From contig CASQEL010000009.1 of the NCBI GenBank assembly GCA_949427775.1, positions 1 to 18,554 on the forward strand: a DNA stretch of 18,554 nt, written 5' to 3'. This stretch comes from an uncultured Desulfovibrionaceae bacterium (GTDB taxonomy: Bacteria; Desulfobacterota; Desulfovibrionia; Desulfovibrionales; Desulfovibrionaceae). Shown here in pieces: positions 1 through 7,065 of the stretch. The notes under the pieces were generated by a model. The model did no database searches and had not been told where the DNA came from. It saw only the letters and a list, made by a program, of their open reading frames with translations. The translations under genes were made by a program, and so were the position numbers. Each line of letters begins with the position of its first letter. Position 1 is the first letter of the stretch.

Positions 1-449
1 ACCGCGCATCAATTGGCCGTCAGTGCGGCATTCTCAGGGACAACCTCAGTATCCCATTGCCGCAAAGTCGCCTTTTCCCGTCCCGTGGTGTTGCAAGGCC
101 GACATTGACCTTGCGGTATATTCACTACAGCTTCGCCCAATGTCTGCCTTGTGTCGTGCAGGTCGAAAACATGCGGCGTTTCGCGGACGGCATTGACATG
201 AGGGTTGACCCTGGTGTTTGCCTTTCCAGGCAGGCGCTTGGCGTTCGTCAAACGTCAAGGGGGCATAAGGCCCCCCGTTCATCTGCACTTGTGGTGTGCG
301 GCGTTGTCCTCTTGTTGCCCGGCCTTGCGTGCGGCCCGGCGCGGAGTTTCCGCCAAACGCACTTCGCTCCCCTTCCCCGAGTCGATGTTTTCGGACGGTC
401 GCCCAGCTACTGTCGCGTGCGCGGGCAACTGTTCTTCAAGGGGATCGGA
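1..449. other. Left-edge stretch with no supported gene
   Basis: I cannot support a gene here. On the minus strand two overlapping frames stay open: 9-251 (80 codons, TTG start) and 46-282 (ATG start at 282). Neither start has a clear ribosome binding site. In the 9-251 frame about 60 % of third positions are G or C by my hand count, and I recognise no family in either product. A short GC hairpin (259-264 pairing with 270-275) lies about 175 bp downstream of cheV and is followed on the minus strand by a T-containing stretch (TTGACGTTT), so it could be a weak terminator for that unit. The stretch could also hold a decayed or small unknown gene. Confidence 0.4.
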
Positions 450-1448
450 TTATCCCGGACTGTTGGCTTCGGCTTCCCGCTCCTTGATCAGCGACAAGGC
501 GCGTTTGGCAAGAGCCGTGACTTCCGGTTTCGATACCTGATCGTCCGCGCCGACGGAAATGCCCTTGTGGCGCAGCTTGTCGGTGATCAAGGATGAGAAC
601 AGCAACACGGGCAGTCTGCGCAGGGACGGGTCTTCCTTGATGCGCTTGGTAAGATTGTGTCCGTCCATAAACGGCATTTCTATATCTGAAACAACAACCT
701 GCACGAAGTCGGTGATCTTCCGCTTCTCCTCTTCGGCCCTGGCTTTCAGCGCCTGCAGACGTTCCCAGGCTTCCCGGCCGTTGTGCACCACTTCCACATC
801 GAAATTGGCTTTTTCCAGCAGATCGCGGAGCATTTCCCGGATCAGCGCCGAATCGTCCGCCACCAGCGCCCGGTGCCGCACGCTGGTATCCCAGTCTTCG
901 CCCAGGTCGTCCAGGCGCAGACCCAGTTTCGGATTGAGATTGGCGACGATTTTTTCCAGATCCAGCAGAAAGACGATACGCTCTTCCAGCTTGACCACGC
1001 CGATGACCGTATTATTGGACACCGCCGCCACATACTTGTTGGGCGGTTCCACCTCTTCCCAACTGATGCGGTGGATGCGGTTCACGCCGGAAACCATAAA
1101 CGCCGTGGTCACATTGTTGAATTCCGTGACGATGGTTTTGGGCTCTTCCGATGTTTCGGCGCGTTTTTTGCCGAGCCACAGGCACAGGTTCACCAGAGGA
1201 ATGATGCGGGAGCGCAGGTTGAACGCCCCCAGCACGCAGGGGTGTTGCACCTCCGGCAACTCCGTGACTTTGGGCATGCGGATGATTTCCAATACCTTGG
1301 CCACGTTGACGCCGTAGTATCCCCGGTAGGGGGGGGGCGTAGTCCCTTCCGGCGCGTCGGGATCCGGACTTTGCTCTTCTTCCAGATAGAATTCAACGAT
1401 TTCCAGTTCGTTGGTACCGGCCTCCAGCAGGATATTGGTCTGCGACAT
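450..1448 (-). CDS. cheV: Chemotaxis coupling protein CheV (CheW domain plus response-regulator receiver)
   Basis: The 332-residue product joins an N-terminal CheW-like domain (about residues 12-175) to a C-terminal receiver domain (about 192-325). The family couples chemoreceptors to the CheA kinase in the cytoplasm and is tuned by phosphorylation. Receiver landmarks are all present: acidic pair D198-D199, phospho-acceptor D255 in VVVSDIEMP, S285-S286 at the switch position and K307 in the VSKP motif. The CheW part has the usual GVNVAKVLEII and FNLRSRIIPLVNL segments, with a proline/acid-rich insertion at 23-43. I chose the ATG at 1448 because GGGAGGCACC lies immediately upstream; the frame extends 40 codons further back without support. 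It lies 91 bp downstream of ispH on the same strand and may be co-transcribed. No receptor or CheA gene is in the window. Confidence 0.95.
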   Translation of the reverse strand: MSQTNILLEAGTNELEIVEFYLEEEQSPDPDAPEGTTPPPYRGYYGVNVAKVLEIIRMPKVTELPEVQHPCVLGAFNLRSRIIPLVNLCLWLGKKRAETSEEPKTIVTEFNNVTTAFMVSGVNRIHRISWEEVEPPNKYVAAVSNNTVIGVVKLEERIVFLLDLEKIVANLNPKLGLRLDDLGEDWDTSVRHRALVADDSALIREMLRDLLEKANFDVEVVHNGREAWERLQALKARAEEEKRKITDFVQVVVSDIEMPFMDGHNLTKRIKEDPSLRRLPVLLFSSLITDKLRHKGISVGADDQVSKPEVTALAKRALSLIKEREAEANSPG

Positions 1449-1539
1449 GGTGCCTCCCACAGGCGAAGTGAGGTATCTGTACGGCGTGGCGGCGCCGTGA
1501 TATATCCAACGGTAATGTCTGCGTATACCCCCTTGGGCG

Positions 1540-2427
1540 TTAGGGAGCAAGTACCGGAGCTGCGGCATTTTCCGCCGGATCGGAGGATTCCAGCAGGTGT
1601 TGCACGGCGTCGATGAGGTTTTTGGGGGTGGAAGCTCCGGCCGTAAGTCCCACTACGGCATGTCCGGCAAAGGCTTCCGGCGTCAGTTCCCGCGCCGTCT
1701 CCACATGAAATGTGGGAATCCCGCGCGCGGCGGCCACATCGGCCAGACGCCGGGTATTGCCGCTTTCGCGTCCGCCGACGATGATCATGGCGTCCACATG
1801 GGAGGCGATGTCCATGGTTTCTTCCTGGCGTTGCCGGGTGGCGTCGCAGATGGTGGACAACACCGGGATGTCCGGGTACAGGCCGCGAAGATAGCGCTCC
1901 ACGGCGTCGAAGATATGTCGATCCTGCGTGGTCTGCGAGGCGAGAACGTAGCGTCCGTGCGCTTCCGGAGGGAGGGAGCGGAGCTCTTCCAGGCTGCCGA
2001 AAACATGCGCGCCGCAGGCGGCGTAAGAGATGAGCCCCCGAACTTCCGGATGATTTTCCTCGCCGAACAACAGCAGTCGGGCCCTGTTCTTTTGGGTGGC
2101 GGCGTCAATGGCCAGCTGGGCTTTTTTGACTTTGGGACAGGTGGCGTCCACCACCAGAGCTCCTCCGGCGACCAGGACGTCCTGCGTCTGCCGCGGGATG
2201 CCGTGCGCGCGGATGATCACGCAGTCTCCGGGAAGCGCGGCGGAAGCGTCCCGCACGCAGAGCACCCCGCGTTCCGCGTAGTCGGCCAGCACCTGTGGAT
2301 TATGAATGATGGGACCCAGAGTCAGAATACGACGGTCGCGGTATTTTTCCAAAGCCTTGTCCAGCTTCTGCAGGGCCAGACTGACCCCCATGCAGAAACC
2401 CGCCGTTTTGGCGCGTATAACCTTCAT
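1540..2427 (-). CDS. ispH: 4-hydroxy-3-methylbut-2-enyl diphosphate reductase (IspH/LytB)
   Basis: This enzyme does the last step of the MEP (non-mevalonate) isoprenoid pathway, reducing HMBPP to IPP and DMAPP with a [4Fe-4S] cluster in the cytosol. The 295-residue length is normal. The three cluster cysteines are present at C12 (TAGFCMGV), C97 (DATCPKV) and C194 (TICDATRQRQ). The substrate-binding histidines are H42, H75 and H126, the acid is E124-region (FGEENHPEV), and the SGNT motif is at 222-225. The ATG at 2427 has GGGAGAAC about 5 bases upstream. It is followed by cheV on the same strand. The 206 bp upstream, before dus, contain no gene and no strong promoter that I can defend. Confidence 0.97.
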   Translation of the reverse strand: MKVIRAKTAGFCMGVSLALQKLDKALEKYRDRRILTLGPIIHNPQVLADYAERGVLCVRDASAALPGDCVIIRAHGIPRQTQDVLVAGGALVVDATCPKVKKAQLAIDAATQKNRARLLLFGEENHPEVRGLISYAACGAHVFGSLEELRSLPPEAHGRYVLASQTTQDRHIFDAVERYLRGLYPDIPVLSTICDATRQRQEETMDIASHVDAMIIVGGRESGNTRRLADVAAARGIPTFHVETARELTPEAFAGHAVVGLTAGASTPKNLIDAVQHLLESSDPAENAAAPVLAP

Positions 2428-2633
2428 CGGAGTTCTCCCTGTGGTGGTTTGCGGCGGGGCTGCGCTGCGCGCGGATCGCGTCGGCGACCTCCGGCGGCGT
2501 CAGCGCGCCGATATTTATTGTGACGACGGGTGGGCAGCCCCGGCGTGGACGCCGTTTGCAACTCCGGTCCGACGACGTCGGGGATCTGCGGCTTCGAGCG
2601 GCCTCGTCCGCATGTCTGCGCCGTGACAAGGAA

Positions 2634-3611
2634 TCAGGCATTGCATGAATGTCCGAGAAAGTCGTCCAGCAGGCGATCCAGGCTTGTCCAGTCGTGGCAG
2701 ACGGCCAGTCCCTGCCGCAACAGCCGCACTCCGGGCAGATGATGCACGTAGCGGGGTACAAAGGTCCGCATTTTGAACAGGGCCGTGCGCTCGTTGCTGT
2801 ATTCCCGGGCCAGCGCGGCGTGGCGGCGGATCATGGCGCGCACCGCGGAGCGATCGGGCGCCGCCGGTCGGGCTCCGGCGAGCAGCGCGCGATGCTCTTT
2901 GAAGATCGCCGGATTCTGCATGGCTCCGCGGGCGTACATGACGGCGGCGACGCCGGTTTCGGCAAGGCAGCGCACCCCGTCCCCGGGCGTCATCAAATCG
3001 CCGCTGGCGATGACGGGCACGGATACATGACGCCGCAACTCCGCCAGGGCGGGCCAATACGCCGCGCCGCCGAAGCCCTGCCGGGCGTAGCGGGGGTGCA
3101 GCGTCAGCCATCCCGCGCCGCAGTCTTCCAGGGCCGCGGCCAATTCCCGCCAGACTTCCGCGCCCGCATCCCAGCCCAGACGGAACTTGAAGCCCACGCG
3201 GCCTTCCCCTGCCGTGCGAATCATGGCGCGGGCCACAGCCAGCGCGTTGGGCACGTCCCGAAGCATGGCCGCGCCGCAGCCGGTGCGGGTGACTTTGGGC
3301 ACGGAACAGCCCATGTTCAGATCGAACCATTGGAATCCCCGCTCCAACAGCGGTTCCATGGCCCGGATCATGATGTCGGCTTCATTGCCGAACAACTGCA
3401 CCACCAGCGGCGCGTCCTCCGGCAGGGTCTGCAATAAATCCTGCGTGCCGGGACTGTGGTGGATCAGCCCTTTTGCGCTGATCATTTCCGTGCAGCAGAC
3501 CGCCGCGCCATACTCGCGGCACAACAGCCGAAACGGCAGGTCCGAATATCCGGCCAGCGGGGCGAGCCAGGGAGCGTCAGCGCGCAGAGGGAGCGAGGTC
3601 ACGTGTTTCAT
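2634..3611 (-). CDS. dus: tRNA-dihydrouridine synthase
   Basis: This is an FMN-dependent, NADPH-using enzyme that reduces uridine to dihydrouridine in tRNA. The 325-residue product shows the family features in order: N-terminal APLAGYSDLPFR (17-28), TEMISAKGL (41-49), the catalytic cysteine C102 in NMGCSVPKV, K142 and H172 (LHPRYARQG) around flavin and substrate, and the phosphate-binding ASGDL (202-206) and YARGAMQNP (226-234). The subgroup (DusA/B/C) cannot be decided here; the MGCSVPK-type motif is closest to DusB/NifR3. I chose ATG 3611, with AAGGAT just upstream, over an upstream extension of 73 codons that merely overlaps sulP. The first 35 bases lie inside the 3' end of the SulP gene, so translation is probably coupled to it. 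Confidence 0.93.
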   Translation of the reverse strand: MKHVTSLPLRADAPWLAPLAGYSDLPFRLLCREYGAAVCCTEMISAKGLIHHSPGTQDLLQTLPEDAPLVVQLFGNEADIMIRAMEPLLERGFQWFDLNMGCSVPKVTRTGCGAAMLRDVPNALAVARAMIRTAGEGRVGFKFRLGWDAGAEVWRELAAALEDCGAGWLTLHPRYARQGFGGAAYWPALAELRRHVSVPVIASGDLMTPGDGVRCLAETGVAAVMYARGAMQNPAIFKEHRALLAGARPAAPDRSAVRAMIRRHAALAREYSNERTALFKMRTFVPRYVHHLPGVRLLRQGLAVCHDWTSLDRLLDDFLGHSCNA

Positions 3612-5412
3612 ATCCTTCACCGGGCGGCAGCGGCGCGCCGGGCCAGGGATCAGGGGGAATCGGGCAGGGACCGTGTTCCTCTTCGCAGTGAGAACAGGTC
3701 GAGCGCAGCAGCAGCGTGTAGGCGGAATACAGAGCGTCCTGCAGATTGTGCGCGACGAATCCCTCGCCCAGATGGTCCAGCAGACCCGTGCGTTGCAGAA
3801 TATCCTGCACATTTTTGTTGCCGACCACAAGGACCAGAGGAATGCTGCGGGCCAGACAGTGTTCCATGAACTGTTCCAAGGCGTGCGCGCCCGACGCGTC
3901 CACCCAGAAGACCCGTGCCAGATGCAGCACGGCTACCCGGCAGGCGGAACTTTCTTCGGCGTGAAGGCGGCGCTCCAACTCATTGATGGCTCCGAAAAAG
4001 AGCGTGCCCTCGATCACGTATACAGCCAGTTGGGGGCAGTGGGCCGCCCAGGGGTAGGGGGCCATCAGGGGGCTGTCGGGGGTCAGGCGCTCCACGCGCG
4101 GATGGGATACTTTGTACAGAAACAGCGTCAACGACAGCAGCACGCCCAAAAAGACCGCCTGCTCCAGATCCAGCAGCAGCGTCGCGCCGAAGGTGACCAG
4201 CAGCACGGCCCGGTCGATGCGCGTGGCCCTGAGACAAAGCGCGATGTCCCGCTTGCTGATCATGCCGATGGAGATGACGATCAGGATGCCCGCCAGGGAA
4301 GGCAGGGGGATGTATTCGGCCAGAGGCGCCAGCAGAAGCAGCAAAGGAACGGTGAACACTCCCGAAAAGACGGTGGCCAAACGGGTGCGCCCTCCGGCGG
4401 CGACGTTCAGGGCGCTGCGGGTGAAGGAGCCACAGCCGGGAATGCCGGACGTCAGGCCCGCGGCCACATTGCCGAGTCCCTGGGCCACCAGCTCCTGACT
4501 GCCGTTGAAGTGGTCGCCCTTGATGGAAGAAAGATTTTTGCCGATGGCCAGGGATTCCACCGCGCCCAGCAGGGCGATGGCCAGGGCGGGCAGAAAGAGA
4601 TCGCGGATGACCCGCAGATCCGGCATCGGGGGCAGGGACAGGGGCGGCAGTTCCCGGGGAATGGCCCCCGCCAGGCGCACGCCGTGCTGGTGCAGATCCA
4701 GCAGCCAGGCTCCCAGGGAAACCAGCGTCAGCGCGATGAGCGAAGAGGGGAGGCGGGTGGAGACGCGCCGCAGCAGCAGAATGCAGAGGATGGTGCACGC
4801 CGCCGTGCCCAGGCTCCAGAAATTGGTTTGGTGCAGATGGAGCAGGGTGTCGTGCAGTTGGGGAAAAAAGCCGGGCGTGGAGGCGACGTGCAGTCCCAGC
4901 AGGTTTTTTATCTGCCCGGCGGCGATCAGCGCCGCCGCCCCGGTCATGAACGCCACCATGACGGAGTGGGAGATGAAATTGGCCAGTTCTCCCAGGCGCG
5001 CCAGCCCCATGGCGATCTGAATAACTCCGGTAAGAATGGCGATGCCGAAAATATAGCTCATGCGCGCGTCTTCGGGCATGGAGAGGATGAGCACGCCTCC
5101 GACGCTGACCTGTCCCAGGGTGGAAAACAGGATCATGGAGATGGCGTTGGTGGGACCGGCGGCCAGAAAACGCGCCGATCCCCACAGCGCCGCCACGATG
5201 ACGGGCAGAATGCAGGCGTACAGACCGTATTTGGGATGCACGCCCGCAATGACGGCATAGGCCATGGCCTGGGGAATGGCGATGGGGGCCACTGTGGCCG
5301 CGGCCAGGGCGTCCGCTTTGAGATCTCTGAACGTGTACTCGCGCAGGGTCGACGCAAAAGGCAGCAACGCGGACAACACACTGCGGCGGGGGATGCCGGA
5401 CGTAGCGATCAT
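3577..5412 (-). CDS. SulP/SLC26-family anion permease with C-terminal STAS domain
   Basis: This is a 611-residue inner-membrane transporter. The hydrophobic part (about 32-435) holds many membrane segments and SulP landmarks: VAPIAIPQAMAYA (41-53), GVHPKYGLYA (57-66), LAAGPTNA (83-90) and GIPGCGSFTRSALN (323-336). A STAS domain (about 455-565) follows, with the DASG motif at 505-508. Known members carry sulfate, bicarbonate or other anions; in a sulfate reducer sulfate import is attractive, but the substrate cannot be read from sequence. After the STAS domain there is an unusual tail of about 40 residues with C573, C576 and C583 and then many prolines. The ATG at 5412 sits 3 bp after the stop of the upstream GAF gene, with AAGGAC as a likely binding site. 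The stop overlaps dus by 35 bp. Confidence 0.93.
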   Translation of the reverse strand: MIATSGIPRRSVLSALLPFASTLREYTFRDLKADALAAATVAPIAIPQAMAYAVIAGVHPKYGLYACILPVIVAALWGSARFLAAGPTNAISMILFSTLGQVSVGGVLILSMPEDARMSYIFGIAILTGVIQIAMGLARLGELANFISHSVMVAFMTGAAALIAAGQIKNLLGLHVASTPGFFPQLHDTLLHLHQTNFWSLGTAACTILCILLLRRVSTRLPSSLIALTLVSLGAWLLDLHQHGVRLAGAIPRELPPLSLPPMPDLRVIRDLFLPALAIALLGAVESLAIGKNLSSIKGDHFNGSQELVAQGLGNVAAGLTSGIPGCGSFTRSALNVAAGGRTRLATVFSGVFTVPLLLLLAPLAEYIPLPSLAGILIVISIGMISKRDIALCLRATRIDRAVLLVTFGATLLLDLEQAVFLGVLLSLTLFLYKVSHPRVERLTPDSPLMAPYPWAAHCPQLAVYVIEGTLFFGAINELERRLHAEESSACRVAVLHLARVFWVDASGAHALEQFMEHCLARSIPLVLVVGNKNVQDILQRTGLLDHLGEGFVAHNLQDALYSAYTLLLRSTCSHCEEEHGPCPIPPDPWPGAPLPPGEGYETRDLAPSAR

Positions 5413-5415
5413 GAG

Positions 5416-6528
5416 TCAGTCCTTGCTTGTGTCTCCCAGATCGAGCACGTCCCGTCCCAGCGCATAGTGCATGAGGCGGGGGCGGGTGGCGGACCTCTTC
5501 AGGGCTTTGATGATGCGGGTCATACGCCGCGCGCCTTCCAGCACGCCGCCGAGGTGCCCCGCCAGCTCGGTCAGGTCGGTTTTGACCAGGATGATTTCGA
5601 TTTCCTCGGCCAGCTTGCGCTCGCGCGCGCCCTGGGGAAATTCGGCGGCCAACTGGCGGGAAAGGCGCAACGCCCGGCTGAGATCGTCGTCCATATCCTC
5701 GACCAGCTCGCCGCAATACTCCGCCTGATTGCGCAGGATGTTCAGCGCGTTATTGCCGTAATGAGCCATGGCTCCGGCGGCTTTCTCCAGCGTGTCGCGG
5801 GCCACGGCCACCCGGCGGCCCACGGTCAGGGACACGATGCGGGCGCACTTGGCCAGAAAGCGGGCGTCGTACATGTCGAAACCGTATTCGCGCCTGGTGT
5901 AGAGCATGACCAGGCCGAAGGGCGGCCGGTCATCCATGCGTTCCCGCAATACGAACGCCAGGCGCGATCGGTACCCGGCCCGGTAGGAGACGCAGTCCAG
6001 GGATTCGCCGCCGCGTTCCAGCCCGTGCAGATTGTTGGAAACCACATACCGCGCCCCCCCGGTGATGATGGCCTGCATGACCGGGTGATTTTTCAGCCCT
6101 TCCTCCATCATGGGGGAAAGCAGGGGCAGCTCGCCGCCGTCGGCGCGGGCGGCGGTGTGGATGTGCCATTCGCCGCCGGAAGTGCGCAGACGGCAGACGT
6201 ACATGTCCGCGTGCAGAGCGTGAACGAGAATTTCCGCGCTCTGGCGCAGCACTTCGCCGGGAGGAGCCATTTTGTCCGCGATGGACAGCAGGTCGCTGGT
6301 GACGCGCAGAAGCATTTCGTCCGAGTGATGCATGCCCGCGGTATCGGACAGCAACTCCAGCAGACACCGCCATCCCTTGATGGGAACGCCGCGCACATCG
6401 GGTTTGTAGCCTGCGTCCAATGCGGTTTTGGCGGCGGGAAACAACGCCAGAATAGCCGTCCTGACCGTGGACGGCGCCAGACTCAGAAGCTGTTCGATAT
6501 CCCGACGGACATGCGGGGCTTGAGACAC
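5416..6528 (-). CDS. GAF-domain signalling protein with histidine-kinase-like dimerisation segment and no ATPase domain
   Basis: The 370-residue soluble protein has a N-terminal helical part (1-90), a GAF-like sensory domain (about 92-240) and a helical C-terminal part (about 245-350). In that last part, AMAHYGNNALNILRNQ (253-268) resembles the H-box of histidine kinases with H256 as the candidate phospho-site, and a second helix (ARRMTRIIKALKRS) resembles the partner helix of a dimerisation domain. The chain then ends at 370 without any HATPase motifs (no N, G1 or G2 boxes). I start it at GTG 6528, where AAGGGAG is well placed; the 30 codons upstream run through a probable promoter. It is the first gene of the GAF-sulP-dus unit and ends 3 bp before sulP, suggesting control of, or input to, that transporter. 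GAF and His-box assignments are from pattern, not search. Confidence 0.75.
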   Translation of the reverse strand: MSQAPHVRRDIEQLLSLAPSTVRTAILALFPAAKTALDAGYKPDVRGVPIKGWRCLLELLSDTAGMHHSDEMLLRVTSDLLSIADKMAPPGEVLRQSAEILVHALHADMYVCRLRTSGGEWHIHTAARADGGELPLLSPMMEEGLKNHPVMQAIITGGARYVVSNNLHGLERGGESLDCVSYRAGYRSRLAFVLRERMDDRPPFGLVMLYTRREYGFDMYDARFLAKCARIVSLTVGRRVAVARDTLEKAAGAMAHYGNNALNILRNQAEYCGELVEDMDDDLSRALRLSRQLAAEFPQGARERKLAEEIEIILVKTDLTELAGHLGGVLEGARRMTRIIKALKRSATRPRLMHYALGRDVLDLGDTSKD

Positions 6529-6559
6529 GGGGACTCCCTTTTGCAGTTTTTGTACCCAA

Positions 6560-6588
6560 GGTATGCCGCAGAGGAGAGGAGCGGTCAA
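6560..6588 (-). promoter_or_regulatory. Candidate sigma-70 promoter for the GAF-sulP-dus unit
   Basis: On the minus strand TTGACC (6588-6583, five of six matches to the -35 consensus) is followed after 17 bp by CATACC (6565-6560, three of six at -10). Transcription would begin near 6553 and give a leader of about 25 nt before the GTG start at 6528. The -10 is weak, so this is only a candidate. Confidence 0.35.
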
Positions 6589-6910
6589 TGTTTTTTGTAC
6601 AGGTATAGTAGCGGACACTGTTGAAATACTTGCGGAGCGTTACAGGCGTCGCGGCAATGCGATGCAGCGTGGTGTTCTGTTTTTGTTGTCCGCACGCTTC
6701 ATTTTCTCATGCTCGCGCTGCAGAGCGCGGCCGCACGCCTTGCGGCGTCGTCTGATGCCGAAACTTCGTGTTCGCGGCGTGCGGGCGCCGCGGTACGGGG
6801 ACGCCTGTGCGGCCATATCTCCGGCATCCTTTTGACGAATGGCGTCATGCCGCGCCGGTTTCGCAGCCACATATAACGTGTATATCCCGAATCAGATTAT
6901 TTTTCTAGAC
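6589..6910. other. Intergenic region between divergent transcription units
   Basis: No gene can be supported here. Open frames on both strands lack binding sites and recognisable products. The left half is GC-rich with short hairpins (for example CGCGCT pairing with AGCGCG near 6715-6730, and GCGGCG with CGCCGC near 6775-6791). From about 6865 it becomes AT-rich, with an inverted repeat ATATA (6871-6875) and TATAT (6881-6885) about 30 bp upstream of the sigma-54 promoter. An activator could bind there, but nothing identifies one. Confidence 0.5.
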
Positions 6911-6912
6911 TT

Positions 6913-6929
6913 TGGCAAGTTCCTTGCAA
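6913..6929 (+). promoter_or_regulatory. Sigma-54 (RpoN) promoter upstream of the lytic transglycosylase
   Basis: The sequence TGGCAAGTTCCTTGCAA matches the RpoN consensus TGGCACG-N4-TTGCW at all fixed positions except one (A for C at the sixth). The invariant GG (6914-6915) and GC (6926-6927) are separated by exactly 10 bp, as sigma-54 requires. Transcription would start near 6939, leaving a leader of about 127 nt before the ATG at 7066. The position in an AT-rich intergenic segment in the correct orientation supports it. Such promoters need an AAA+ enhancer-binding protein; none is encoded in the window. Confidence 0.7.
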
Positions 6930-7065
6930 GAAGAGGACAAGTACGTATATCCTCTTTGGGGAACGTCACTTTACGGATGTTCCGCCCGGAGAAGCGCCGT
7001 AGGGCACATACCGGTGGCCGGGGGAAAGGATTCTGGAGACAACCATACGGCAAGGGAAGGTCGGC

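Noticed and set aside
2428..2633. Possible small gene between ispH and dus
   Set aside because: A minus-strand frame crosses it, but no start with a binding site and no recognisable product were found; only short hairpins without T-tracts are present.
3612..3830. Upstream extension of the dus frame
   Set aside because: It lies within the STAS-coding end of sulP and its translation lacks family similarity; ATG 3611 with AAGGAT is better.
6529..6618. ATG at 6618 as start of the GAF protein
   Set aside because: The intervening codons cover a candidate promoter, and GTG 6528 has a well-placed AAGGGAG.
3187..6624. Plus-strand open frame of 1145 codons opposite dus, sulP and the GAF gene
   Set aside because: It is antisense to three genes with strong family motifs, its translation is low-complexity (Gln, Gly, Arg, His rich) and it has no binding site or domain. 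Long antisense frames are expected in GC-rich coding DNA.
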